58,860 nucleotides of DNA, taken from Thermosynechococcaceae cyanobacterium YX3bin19 (GTDB lineage: Bacteria > Cyanobacteriota > Cyanobacteriia > Thermosynechococcales > Thermosynechococcaceae). The notes beneath the pieces are model-generated. The model saw only the letters and a list, made by a program, of their open reading frames with translations, was not told the DNA's origin and did no database searches. This document shows, piece by piece, positions 36,958 to 45,964 of this stretch (position 1 is the first letter of the stretch; each line of letters opens with the position of its first letter). Location of the stretch: the NCBI GenBank assembly GCA_030447595.1, contig JAUJON010000005.1, positions 1-58,860 on the forward strand, read 5' to 3'. Position numbers and translations under genes: made by a program.

Positions 36958-37539
36958 ATGATTCTACAGACCGAAAAAAAGCATTATACGCCTGAAGAAT
37001 ACCTGGACTTCGAGATACATTCGGACGAACGCCATGAATATATTGATGGTGAGGTTATTTGCGTGACAGGAGGTACGCCAAATCATAATCAGATTGTTGG
37101 CAATTTTTACGCAGCATTGAACTTTGCTCTCAAGCAGCAACCCTTTCGAGTATTTTTTAGTGATCAGCGCCTTTGGATTCCCAGAAAGCGCATCTATACT
37201 TATCCTGATGTCATGCTGGTTCAGGGTGATTTGCAATTTCAAGAAGGGCGACAAGATACCATCATTAATCCGTTGATGATTGTTGAGGTACTGTCTAGAT
37301 CTACAAGAAGCTATGACAAAGACGAAAAATTTGCAGCATATCGGACAATTTCCAGCTTTCAGGAGTATCTGTTAATTGATCAATACACGATGCACGTTGA
37401 ACAGTACTACAAAACTGATAGAAAGCGGTGGATGTTTTTAGAGTGTGATGATGTAAACGAAATTTTGTCCTTAAACTCGATACCATTTCAAATTACCATT
37501 GCAGACATTTATGACAAAGTTGTGTTTAGAGATGAGTAG
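36958..37539 (+). CDS. Uma2-family putative endonuclease (DUF820)
   Basis: The 193-residue protein belongs to the PD-(D/E)XK-like Uma2 family, very abundant in cyanobacteria. The start is HYTPEEYLDFEIHSDERHEY with YIDGEVICVTGGTPNHNQI. The nuclease core residues are in TYPDVMLVQGD, PLMIVEVLSRSTRSYDKDEK and EYLLIDQYTMHVEQYY. Its cellular role is unknown; copies are often linked to mobile DNA or orphaned, and no partner is visible here. Local base composition is more AT-rich than its neighbours, which suggests recent arrival. The frame is intact. Confidence 0.85.
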   Translation: MILQTEKKHYTPEEYLDFEIHSDERHEYIDGEVICVTGGTPNHNQIVGNFYAALNFALKQQPFRVFFSDQRLWIPRKRIYTYPDVMLVQGDLQFQEGRQDTIINPLMIVEVLSRSTRSYDKDEKFAAYRTISSFQEYLLIDQYTMHVEQYYKTDRKRWMFLECDDVNEILSLNSIPFQITIADIYDKVVFRDE

Positions 37540-37642
37540 TTCACCAATCCGAAAGGAGTTTAAGAAGAAATCATTTGTGCAGAGCCCTTATCGTGCTACC
37601 AAGCTAATTTCAACATCTTTTGACCAATCACCATGGAAACGG

Positions 37643-38344
37643 ATGCGGATTCTTCTCGTTGATGATGAAGCGGAACTCGCAGATCCCCTGGGTCGGATGC
37701 TCAGCCGCGAGGGGTACAGCGTTGATATTGCCTATAACGGCGAAAGCGCTCTCCAAAAGGTGCAAGACCTTGATTATCAAGGCAGTGGCTATCACCTACT
37801 GATTCTCGACTGGCTTTTGCCAAAGCAGACGGGGTTAGAGATCTGCCAGCAATTGCGATCGCGAGGAGATAGCACCCCGGTATTGTTTCTCACAGCCAAA
37901 GACACATTGGATGACCGGGTGCAAGGCTTAGATGCCGGTGCTGACGACTACCTGGTTAAACCCTTTGAGCTAAGGGAACTCCTGGCACGGGTGAGAGCGC
38001 TGCTGCGCCGCTCCTCAGCGATAGAAACGGCAGAGGGCTTAGGGCGGCTCCAGTATGAGGACCTAGAACTCGACCTGGAGAACCAGGCAGCCTACCGGCG
38101 GGGACGAGCCATTGACCTGTCGGAAAAAGAAAGCCAGTTACTCGAATATCTGATGCGCCATCCGGGCCAGCTATTAGCCCACGATGAAATCTATCATCAC
38201 CTATGGCCGGCGGGTGATCGACCCAGCAGTAATGTCCTGGCAGCGCAAATCCGCTTACTACGGCGCAAGATTGAAGCAGCACGGGAAGCACCGCTGATTC
38301 ATACGGTCTATGGCAAGGGCTACCGCTTTGGTGCGGCGGCATAA
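37643..38344 (+). CDS. OmpR-family response regulator, RppA-like
   Basis: This 233-residue two-component DNA-binding regulator has a receiver domain starting MRILLVDDEAELADPLGRML, acidic pair D7/D8, phosphoacceptor D56 (LLILDWLLP), and switch residues in VLFLTAKD and DYLVKPFE. The winged helix at the C-terminus ends LIHTVYGKGYRFG. The receiver closely resembles Synechocystis RppA (redox and nickel response). An upstream in-frame ATG at 37499 overlaps the Uma2 gene and would add 48 unrelated residues, so I start at 37643. No histidine kinase is adjacent. It converges on mutS with a 15-bp gap. Confidence 0.8.
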   Translation: MRILLVDDEAELADPLGRMLSREGYSVDIAYNGESALQKVQDLDYQGSGYHLLILDWLLPKQTGLEICQQLRSRGDSTPVLFLTAKDTLDDRVQGLDAGADDYLVKPFELRELLARVRALLRRSSAIETAEGLGRLQYEDLELDLENQAAYRRGRAIDLSEKESQLLEYLMRHPGQLLAHDEIYHHLWPAGDRPSSNVLAAQIRLLRRKIEAAREAPLIHTVYGKGYRFGAAA

Positions 38345-38359
38345 TTATAGACAATGTTC

Positions 38360-40987
38360 CTAAAAGGGTAGTTCAAACTGTTGCGGTTTTGCGGCACGAG
38401 TACGGTGCCGCTGCACGCTGCCTTGCCGCAGTCCCACAGCAATCTTGCTATGCTTTTCGATCTGGTGCATGACCTGCTGGGCTCGCTGAATCACGGAGCT
38501 GGGCAGACCCGCCAGTCGGCCTGCCTCAATGCCATAAGAGCGGTTGGCTCCCCCCGGTTGAACCTGGTGGAGAAAAATAATTTCCTCCGGCAGCTCTTTG
38601 ACCGTGACCTGGTAATTAGCTACGTTTGCCAGCAGTGAGGCCAATTCATTCAATTCATGATAGTGAGTAGCAAAGATGGTACGGGCTTTGATTTCACCTG
38701 CAAGGTGCTCCGCCACAGCCCAGGCAATGGAAAGACCATCAAAGGTAGCAGTCCCCCGGCCAATTTCATCCAACAGCACCAGAGAGCGCTCCGTGGCGTG
38801 ATTCAAGATATTAGCAGTCTCGTTCATCTCGACCATAAAGGTAGACTGCCCGGTTGCCAGATCGTCCACTGCCCCAACCCGGGTGAAGATGCGATCGCAC
38901 ACCCCCAGGCTGGCAGACGCCGCCGGAACGAAACTGCCCATCTGCGCCATGAGCTGAATTAACCCCACCTGCCGCAGGTAGCAGCTCTTGCCACTGGCAT
39001 TTGGCCCGGTCAGCACAATCAAGTCCGGTTCAGTTGTTGCCTCCGTGCTGCCCAGGTGGGTTGAGTTGGGCACAAAAAGGCCTACAGGCAACAACTGCTC
39101 TACGACTGGGTGGCGCCCAGAATCGATGGCGACTTGCCGATCTTGAATCATTTGAGGGCGACAGTAGCCTTGAGCTACCGCCACTTCTGCGAGACCGCAG
39201 AGAACATCCGCGGCGGCGACCGCGGCGGCAACGCAACGAATAGAGTCAGCCTGCTGGGCAACTTCCGCCCGTAAACCGACAAAGATTTCGTACTCCATCT
39301 GGCTGAGCTCGGCTTGGGCTGTGAGAATCCGGACTTCCCGCTCTTTTAAGTCTGAGGTGATGTAGCGTTCTTCGTTCGTCAGGGTTTGCTTGCGAATATA
39401 ATCGCTGGGAGCCTGGCCTGCTTTTGCCCGAGAAATACTGATGTAGTAGCCAAAGGTTTTGTTAAAGCCCACCTTGAGACTGGGAATGCCGGTGCGAGCC
39501 CGTTCCGTCACTTCTAGGTTAGCGATCCATTGATGATCATTTTCCACCCGCTGGCGGTATTGATCCAGTTCTGCATTCACCTGAGGCCGGATTAAGTTGC
39601 CCTCTGTAAGGGATAGGGGCGGCGATTCCGCCAGGTGAGCCTGTAGCCGGGCTGCCAGTTGCTCTAACTGCGAGGGCACCGTTTGGAGAGCTTTCAGGTA
39701 AGCAGAGTTAGCAGCAGTAACCAGGCGGGCAAGGTGAGGCAATCGACTCAAGGAATCTGCAATCCCTAGCAAGTCTCGGGCATTGGCTGTACCAGAACCG
39801 GCTCGACCTGCGAGCCGTTCCAGGTCATAGATTTGCTGCAACAAACTCTGGAGGTCTTTTCGTAAGGCACTCTTGTCCACCAGTTCCTGGACTGTGTCCA
39901 GCCGTGCCTGAATCTGGTCAACCTTTAATAGTGGCTGCAGCAGCCAGGTCGCAGGGCTCGGCCACCCATTGCCGTGCGGGTTTGATCTAGTGACCAAAGC
40001 AATGAACCATGAAAGATGCCGTCTCGTACCGTTTGAGTAATTTCTAGGTTACGGCGGGTCTGGTAGTCCAGTACCAGGTACTCGCTAATCGTGTAAGTGG
40101 ATAGGGGCTGGAGGGGAATTTGGCTACCCTTTTTGCGTGTCTTCCAGGTACTCTAATAGCCCCCCAGCAGCGCGCACAGCCAGAGGCAGATGTTCACACC
40201 CCAAACCTTCTAGAGAGCGAACTTTGAAGGTTCCCAGCAATCGCCGTCGCGCTTCTCTGTGACTGAAGGAAGCCTGCGATCGCAGTGTGTAGCAAAACGA
40301 GTCCGGCAATGCTGCTGGGAGACAATCGCTCTTCTCACCGGGTCGCAGCAATTGTCTCGGATCGGGGGCATCTGTTGGTATCAGCACCTCTGAGGGCTGC
40401 AGGCGCATTAGTTCCTGGGCCAACTGCTCAACTTCACCTGCTTGAGTGGTGAGGAACTCCCCCGTCGAGATATCAGCGTAGGCCAACCCCCAGTGAGGCC
40501 CTGTCAAAACCACAGCTGCCAAAAAGTTGTTACGGCGGGCATTCAGCATCCCTTCATCCAGCACAGTCCCCGGCGTCAGGACCCGGGTCACTTCCCGCCG
40601 CACGAGTCCTTGGGCAACGGCTGGGTCTTCCACCTGATCACAGACGGCGATCGCATAGCCCCTTTCTACCAGAATCCGGCAGTAGCGATCCAAGGCGTGA
40701 TGAGGAATGCCAGCCAGCGGCACCCGGCCCACGTCTTTGCCGCCTTCTTTGCTGGTGAGGACTAATTCCAGCTCCCGCGCGATCGTACAGGCATCCTGAA
40801 AAAACGTTTCATAGAAATCTCCCACCCGGTACAGCAACAGCGTGTGAGGGTTTTCATCTTTGACCTCAACGTAATGGCGCAGCATCGGCGTTAGAGCCTC
40901 GCGGTCCACGCCTCGGTGGTCCGGATAGCGAACGGGGTGCTTGATTAATCGGGGAGTCAGTTCAGAGTCAGGATCAATAACGCTCAT
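38360..40987 (-). CDS. mutS: DNA mismatch repair protein MutS (two compensating indels as sequenced)
   Basis: MutS recognises mismatches and small loops. The N-terminal mismatch domain has [17 protein letters not shown] with the F-x-E motif replaced by FYETF in context, as in the family. The ATPase core has Walker [19 protein letters not shown], then [38 protein letters not shown] and [10 protein letters not shown]. The gene reads open to 40124. There an extra G in AAAAAGGG stops it after DTQKG. The correct frame continues [20 protein letters not shown] for about 55 codons. A missing base near 39955 (ALR/RWLLQPLL) then restores the frame of the 545-residue C-terminal part. Total about 876 residues, family length. 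Confidence 0.92.
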
Positions 40988-41199
40988 ACTTAAACGCTAG
41001 GTCTAAATCCATCTTAGTAACTTTGCTGCCCCGGTATTTCAGCCGCAAAAGATGGGTAGCTCTGGCGGTCCGCAACCTAACCTCTCTCGGAAGCTGGTCC
41101 CGGATTGAATTCTGAACTTATCCCTTATCCGGCAACTTTTGCCAGCATTGCTGTAGCAGGGAATTAATGCTAATCTAGCTGAGATGCTTCCAGGTAGGG

Positions 41200-41670
41200 T
41201 TAATGTCCTGTTGATACCGGAAGTTGCTTATGACTCCGTGCTGCCATTGCCTCCCTACAGCTTGAGAGAATCCGTTGATCATTGGTGCTTATAGTCTTGA
41301 TGGGGTGCAGCTCTGCCAATTCCACTTTCACCATTACCGGTTCGGAGTCACCCACTCCTATGGACTGAACCTGCAAGGTGTTGTTCTTCATAGCCCCGGT
41401 AAAGCAGTCAAACTCGGACAAGGGATAATAAAAGGCACCGGTAACCCCAGCGTTTTGGTGGACAAACACGACATAGCCTTTGTTGACTTGATCCGGCTGA
41501 GGCACTTCACCATATAAATAGGTTCCGTTGGCCAGATCCTTGGATGGAATAGACTGATCCTGACGAGCTTGTTCAGCCCTACCTACAATTCCTAGGCTTC
41601 CAAAAACCAGGGTTAGAGACACTCCTGCCGCAACGGTCTGAAATTTCCGGCTGCGCTGTTGGGGCTTCAT
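41200..41670 (-). CDS. Secreted hypothetical protein (156 aa)
   Basis: A Sec signal peptide (RKFQTVAAGVSLTLVFGSLG, with a VGRAEQA cleavage region) leads a mature domain of about 125 residues with TYLYGEVPQPDQVNKGYVVF, GAFYYPLSEFDCFTGAMKN and a late cysteine (SSCREAMAARS) that could pair with the one in FDCF. I do not recognise the family. It is divergent from the SmtB-type regulator across 154 bp, so metal control of this exported protein is possible but unproven. The frame is intact. Confidence 0.6.
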   Translation of the reverse strand: MKPQQRSRKFQTVAAGVSLTLVFGSLGIVGRAEQARQDQSIPSKDLANGTYLYGEVPQPDQVNKGYVVFVHQNAGVTGAFYYPLSEFDCFTGAMKNNTLQVQSIGVGDSEPVMVKVELAELHPIKTISTNDQRILSSCREAMAARSHKQLPVSTGH

Positions 41671-41824
41671 TTGCAGAAGTCTGCTTTTGTGAGAGTATAT
41701 TCATATTTTACATCTGGGGAAAAGTGCTAGGGTATTTTCTTGCGCTTATATCGGTGTGCATCTAGTGGATAGCCTAGCCGGTTCCTATAACCTGTAGCAT
41801 CAGTCAGACAGTTTTAAGCAGCTT

Positions 41825-42226
41825 ATGACCCGTTCAACTCGGCCCCAAAAACAATCGCAGCCAATGGAGCCGCCAAATTGTGAAGCTCCTTGCCCCGTTC
41901 ATCTAGATAGTTTTCGTCAAGTTCAATCAGCAGTCTTACCTCCAGTCAAAGCACAACGAATGGCGGAACTGTTTAGCGTGCTAGCTGATCCCAATCGCCT
42001 GCGCCTTCTCTCCGCTTTGGCTCAACAGGAGCTGTGTTTGTGTGACTTAGCGGCGGCAGTGAAGATGAGTGAGTCGGCTGTTTCTCACCAGTTGCGAACC
42101 CTAAGAGCCATGCGTCTAGTGAGCTATCGCAAAGCGGGCCGGAATGTCTACTATGGCCTGGCTGACAGCCACATTACCTATCTCTATCGTGAGGTGGCGG
42201 AACACCTAGTTGAGCCTGAGGCTTAA
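41825..42226 (+). CDS. ArsR/SmtB-family zinc-type metal sensor repressor
   Basis: The 133-residue winged-helix repressor has the helix-turn-helix [20 protein letters not shown]. Both known SmtB metal sites are complete. The alpha-3N site is C71 and C73 (ELCLCDL) with N-terminal C19, C23 and H26 (CEAPCPVH). The alpha-5 site is D114, H116, H127 and E130, with the spacing of SmtB D104/H106/H117/E120. This points to Zn (or Cd) sensing. A CDF exporter gene follows 73 bp later on the same strand and is the likely target. An ATATTCATAT segment near 41695-41706 resembles half of an SmtB-type operator. Confidence 0.85.
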   Translation: MTRSTRPQKQSQPMEPPNCEAPCPVHLDSFRQVQSAVLPPVKAQRMAELFSVLADPNRLRLLSALAQQELCLCDLAAAVKMSESAVSHQLRTLRAMRLVSYRKAGRNVYYGLADSHITYLYREVAEHLVEPEA

Positions 42227-42299
42227 AGCCCGTAGGGTTCTAGCAAGCAACGGCTTCCCTGAGAATACAGCTTAGAATCAGGCAGGTGAGGGATTAACA

Positions 42300-43208
42300 G
42301 TGGCACATCACCACAATCACGGGCACCATGTTACCGACTATAGCCGCGCCTTTGCAATTGGGACAACACTGAATATAGGTTTTGTCCTTCTTGAGGTGAC
42401 TTATGGTATCTCTGCTCATTCCGTAGCACTGCTCGCTGATGCCGGCCACAACTTAAGTGATGTTCTCAGCCTAGTTCTGGCCTGGGGTGCCAGCGCTTTG
42501 ACGCGTCGGCAGCCATCTCACCGCTATACCTATGGGCTGCGCCGCTCCTCCATTTTGATTGCACTTTTGAATGCGATTATCCTCCTCATCGCCATGGGAG
42601 GAATTGCCTGGGAAGCAGTCCAGCGCTTCCGTGCCCCTGGACCAGTAGCAGGAACTACGGTGATTGGTGTTGCGACTGTAGGAATTGTCATCAACACAGT
42701 CACGGCTCTATTGTTCATGTCCGGGCGTAAGCGAGACTTAAACATTCGAGGTGCATTTCTACATATGGCTGCTGATGCTGGAGTGTCCCTAGGGGTTGTG
42801 TTAGCGGGTATTGCCATTCTTATCACCGGTTGGCTTTGGTTCGACCCCGTAGTCAGCTTACTGATTGTTGCGGTGGTGGTGGTGGGAACTTGGAAGTTAC
42901 TACAAGATTCTGTCAACCTGGCAATGGATGCCGTACCGGAAGGTATTGAGCCGCTAGCTGTGCGAACTTACCTGAGCGAACTCCCCAATGTAGCCCAAGT
43001 CCACGACCTGCATATCTGGGCGATGAGCACCACTGAGACAGCACTCACGGCTCATCTAGTTATTCCGGCAGGTCATCCGGGTGATGCTTTTCTCTGTGGG
43101 ATATGTAAAGCGCTTCACGACCAGTTTGGCATTGAACACGCTACGCTTCAGGTAGAGACGGGTGATTCTGATCACCCTTGTTCTTTAGGACCAGATCATT
43201 GCGTTTGA
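42300..43208 (+). CDS. CDF-family zinc/cation exporter
   Basis: This inner-membrane cation/proton antiporter has six predicted helices. The N-terminus is His-rich (MAHHHNHGHHVTDYSRAF). Transport-site residues are visible in helix II (LLADAGHNLSD) and helix V (HMAADAGVS), the H-x3-D pattern expected of zinc-specific members. The cytosolic C-terminal domain carries metal-binding histidines (VHDLHIWAMSTTE, DSDHPCSLGPDHCV). The start is GTG 42300, supported by AGGTGAG about 9 bp upstream. With the SmtB-type sensor just before it, this forms a zinc-efflux module. The frame is intact. Confidence 0.87.
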   Translation: MAHHHNHGHHVTDYSRAFAIGTTLNIGFVLLEVTYGISAHSVALLADAGHNLSDVLSLVLAWGASALTRRQPSHRYTYGLRRSSILIALLNAIILLIAMGGIAWEAVQRFRAPGPVAGTTVIGVATVGIVINTVTALLFMSGRKRDLNIRGAFLHMAADAGVSLGVVLAGIAILITGWLWFDPVVSLLIVAVVVVGTWKLLQDSVNLAMDAVPEGIEPLAVRTYLSELPNVAQVHDLHIWAMSTTETALTAHLVIPAGHPGDAFLCGICKALHDQFGIEHATLQVETGDSDHPCSLGPDHCV

Positions 43209-43284
43209 CTATTCGGCAAGTCTCGGAGTGGGACTCCGTTAGAAAACCTAGTCTAAAGTGTAAAGAGCAGCTCTTGGGTTTATT

Positions 43285-43893
43285 GTGCCGCTAGAACTAG
43301 AGAACAATCTACAGCCAAAGGCAGAAGTTCAGTCTCCCCTATCGAAAAAGCGATCCAACGAGTCTGTTTTTTGGATTTCTCCCCTAATTCGGATTACACT
43401 TCTAAGCCTTTACCTGGCGCTAACCATTCCCCTCCCTTTTTTGTCGCCAGCTACGGGGGCCAGCGTTCCAGCAAGTTGGCTGCTCTTTGGGATCGCGAGT
43501 GGTGGGGTTGTCCTCTTTGCCGTCCTGAGTGAACGCGTCGTGTTGGACGAGCAGGAAATCCGCGTGAACTACCCGCTATGGGTACCGCGTTTTTTTCGTC
43601 GGGGTTGGTCTTTAGCTTGGGCAGAGGTGCAGGAGCTGAAGCCGCGCTCAACGGGCCAGGGGGGATTAGTCTATTACCTGCTGAGTTCTTCAGGTCAGGC
43701 TTACCTGCTGCCAATGCGGGTGGCCGGATTTGCCAGGTTGGTACGGCAGGTAGAAGCAAGGACCGGGATAGATACTTCAGCAGTTCGACCTTTAGCTCAA
43801 CCCTGGATGTATGCAGTTCTGCTCCTGTTTACCTTAGTGATGCTGCTCGTCGATGGCTGGGTTATCTGGACCTCGGCTCAAAGCACAATGTAG
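43285..43893 (+). CDS. Membrane protein with PH-like (bPH) soluble segment
   Basis: The 202-residue protein starts at GTG 43285. Two N-terminal hydrophobic helices (LIRITLLSLYLALTIPLPFL and ASWLLFGIASGGVVLFAVL) precede a beta-rich part (ERVVLDEQEIRVNYPLWVPR, WAEVQELKPRSTGQG, GQAYLLPMRV), and one helix follows at the C-terminus. This arrangement resembles small bacterial PH-domain membrane proteins. Function is unknown. The next gene, an ABC ATPase, starts 9 bp later, so translational coupling and a joint role are likely. Confidence 0.65.
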   Translation: MPLELENNLQPKAEVQSPLSKKRSNESVFWISPLIRITLLSLYLALTIPLPFLSPATGASVPASWLLFGIASGGVVLFAVLSERVVLDEQEIRVNYPLWVPRFFRRGWSLAWAEVQELKPRSTGQGGLVYYLLSSSGQAYLLPMRVAGFARLVRQVEARTGIDTSAVRPLAQPWMYAVLLLFTLVMLLVDGWVIWTSAQSTM

Positions 43894-43902
43894 GCGTTAT
43901 TC

Positions 43903-44658
43903 TTGGAGCTGCCGTTGCCACCCACCTCCCCTCAAATCCATCTAGAGCAGGTTAGTTTAGCTGCCCCGGTGGGGCTACATTACTTGTTACAAAATATTTC
44001 CTTTGAAGTGTTTCGGGGCGATCGCATTGCCCTACTGGGAGCTTCTGGGTCTGGTAAAACTTCCCTGCTGCGGTTACTGAATCGCTTAGATGAGCCCTCA
44101 CAGGGCACAATCTATCTTGAAGGCCAAGCTCTTCGCCAGATTGCAGTCCGGCGCTTACGCCAGCAAGTGATGCTGGTGCTGCAGGAACCGAAGCTACTGG
44201 GAATGACCGTTCAAGCCGCCCTCGCCTATCCCTTAGTTTTACAGGAAGTTTCCCAGTCGAAAATTGAGCAGCGATTGCAGGATTGGCTGGAGCGGCTGGC
44301 GATTCCCCAAGATTGGTTGGAACGGAATGAGCTCCAGCTTTCCTTGGGAGAGCGGCAGCGGGTCGCGATCGTGCGGGCCCTTGTCGCCGAACCAAAGATT
44401 TTACTGCTAGATGAGCCGACCTCAGCCTTGGATGTCGGTCGAGCAGAGGCAATTCTCCAAGTCTTGAGTCAAAACAGCAATCTAACCGTGATCATGGCAA
44501 CCCACCAGTTAGACCTAGCCCAGAGATTCTGTAATCGAGTGTTCCTGCTGCATCAAGGAGAGCTGGTTCAGGATGTTGCCAGCAAGTCGCTGGATTGGCA
44601 GCAGCTCCGGGAAACCTTCAGGCGACAAGAACAGCTTAGCGCTAGCGAATGGAGCTAG
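43903..44658 (+). CDS. ABC transporter ATP-binding protein (FetA/YbbL-like)
   Basis: The 251-residue ATPase has Walker A GASGSGKTS (46-54), Q-loop VLQEPKLLG, signature LSLGERQRVAIVRAL, Walker B KILLLDEPTSALD and switch His in MATHQLDLAQ. The short Q-loop and compact size resemble FetA/YbbL-type ATPases. No FetB/YbbM permease follows; the preceding gene encodes a membrane protein that could be a partner. The start is TTG 43903, since no ATG or GTG fits. The gene ends overlapping the convergent response regulator gene by 17 bp. Confidence 0.8.
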   Translation: MELPLPPTSPQIHLEQVSLAAPVGLHYLLQNISFEVFRGDRIALLGASGSGKTSLLRLLNRLDEPSQGTIYLEGQALRQIAVRRLRQQVMLVLQEPKLLGMTVQAALAYPLVLQEVSQSKIEQRLQDWLERLAIPQDWLERNELQLSLGERQRVAIVRALVAEPKILLLDEPTSALDVGRAEAILQVLSQNSNLTVIMATHQLDLAQRFCNRVFLLHQGELVQDVASKSLDWQQLRETFRRQEQLSASEWS

Positions 44659-45424
44659 CCGGTCCTTTGCGCCAATGGTTTGTAATCTGTGCTACCGGCT
44701 GAGCTATTGTAGCCGTCCGATGGCTCGATAGCGGAGTATTCAAGCCCTCTAGATTTAATCGGTAGCCCACATTACGAATGGTTTGGATCAGATGCGGCTG
44801 CTGGGGATCAATCTCAATCTTTTTGCGGAGCGACAGCACGTGGGTATCTACAGTTCGAGGATTATCAATTGTGTCCGGCCAAGCCCTGTGGAGTAATTCC
44901 AGGCGATTAAGAGCCGTGCCCCCAGCTTGAGCCAGGACATATAACAGACTAAATTCCTGAGGCGTGAGGTCGATGGGGTCTTCCTGCAAGTAAACTCGAC
45001 GCTGCACCAGACCAATTCTCAAGTTGCCGTAGTTTAGGTAGGCTGGCGGTATAGATCGGCTCCGGCGAGCCAGGGCTTCAACTCTGGCTAGAAACTCCTG
45101 CATGCCAAACGGCTTTGTCAAATATTCATCGGCTCCAGCCTTGAATCCGGTGACAATATCGACTTCGTTGCTTTGGGCGGACAAGATAAAAATGAAGACT
45201 TGTTGGTACTGTTGTCGCACCCAGCGACAGAATTCTAGACCGCTGCCATCCGGCAAGTCCGAATCAGTAATCACAAGGTCAGGTTGCTGGGATTGAAAGA
45301 GCCCACGAGCTTGGTGTAGGCCAGGGGATAGGTGGATAAGGTATCCAGCTTGTTGTAAGTGCCAACCCAGTAGCGATCGTAAGTGCGGATTACCTTCAAC
45401 AATTTGAATATGTGTAAGTCCCAC
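44642..45424 (-). CDS. OmpR/PhoB-family response regulator with atypical acid pocket (NblR-like?)
   Basis: The 260-residue regulator has a receiver with phosphoacceptor D54 (PDLVITDSDLPDG) and switch block FILSAQSNE, then EYLTKPFG, and a winged helix ending HLIQTIRNVGYRLN. The normally acidic pair near residue 10 reads E10-G11-N12, so one metal-binding acid is missing and phosphorylation may be weak or absent. A 35-residue tail follows the DNA-binding domain. Orphan, atypically activated OmpR-type regulators such as NblR are known in cyanobacteria; identity with NblR is a suggestion only. No kinase is adjacent. The frame is intact. Confidence 0.75.
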   Translation of the reverse strand: MGLTHIQIVEGNPHLRSLLGWHLQQAGYLIHLSPGLHQARGLFQSQQPDLVITDSDLPDGSGLEFCRWVRQQYQQVFIFILSAQSNEVDIVTGFKAGADEYLTKPFGMQEFLARVEALARRSRSIPPAYLNYGNLRIGLVQRRVYLQEDPIDLTPQEFSLLYVLAQAGGTALNRLELLHRAWPDTIDNPRTVDTHVLSLRKKIEIDPQQPHLIQTIRNVGYRLNLEGLNTPLSSHRTATIAQPVAQITNHWRKGPASSIR

Positions 45425-45552
45425 AGAGTCTCACTTCCTTGAAAAGTTCTTGGACTTTCAAGCTTAAATCTATCAGAGAGCCCATCCTGTGTTTAGTAGC
45501 TGGTGCTACCCGAATTCATATTTATGAAAATTTTGATTAAAGCTGCCTAATT

Positions 45553-45786
45553 TTATATCAAGTTCAGTGGATCGCTCTCGCTCACTTTAACGGTCGTCCA
45601 CAAGATTTTGTGGCACTTTACAATCTTGTTAGCGTCAGTCCAGAGCAACAACGGAAAGGAATTTTTGGGTGCTAGCTGGTTGAGAAACCACAATCGCAGC
45701 TGGGCATACAGTGTCGCAAAAATGCAGTCGGCTTCAGCAGTATCAACCTCAATAGCAGGGAAAATTTGGCAAAGAGACTGAGGCAT
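45553..45786 (-). CDS. Small conserved-looking hypothetical protein (77 aa)
   Basis: The frame reads MPQSLCQIFPAIEVDTAEAD, then CIFATLYAQLRLWFLNQL and FPLLLWTDANKIVKCHKIL. It is soluble, with a mixed helix and strand pattern, and is the only coherent frame in the gap 45425-45964. No motif gives a function. The remaining gap DNA on both sides carries no other recognised feature. Confidence 0.5.
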   Translation of the reverse strand: MPQSLCQIFPAIEVDTAEADCIFATLYAQLRLWFLNQLAPKNSFPLLLWTDANKIVKCHKILWTTVKVSESDPLNLI

Positions 45787-45964
45787 TCGAGAGCATATGA
45801 TAGGGGGTACCGTCTATAGCTAATGCTTCAAGGCAGCAGTGCCAAAAAATTTCAGACTTAAATCGCTCCCCTATTGTGTTAATAGAGCCGCTGCTATCAA
45901 TCTTGCCATATCCTGATCTCTAGCCTCGACGCTTGTCAAAACAATCACAGAAAGGTTTCAGCTG

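Noticed and set aside
37499-37642. Upstream start for the RppA-like regulator
   Set aside because: It overlaps the Uma2 gene and adds 48 residues unrelated to receiver domains; MRILLVDDE at 37643 is the normal start.
38360-40987. mutS read as two separate genes (287 and 545 codons)
   Set aside because: The intervening 127 bp encodes the missing family sequence in another frame, so it is one gene with two indels.
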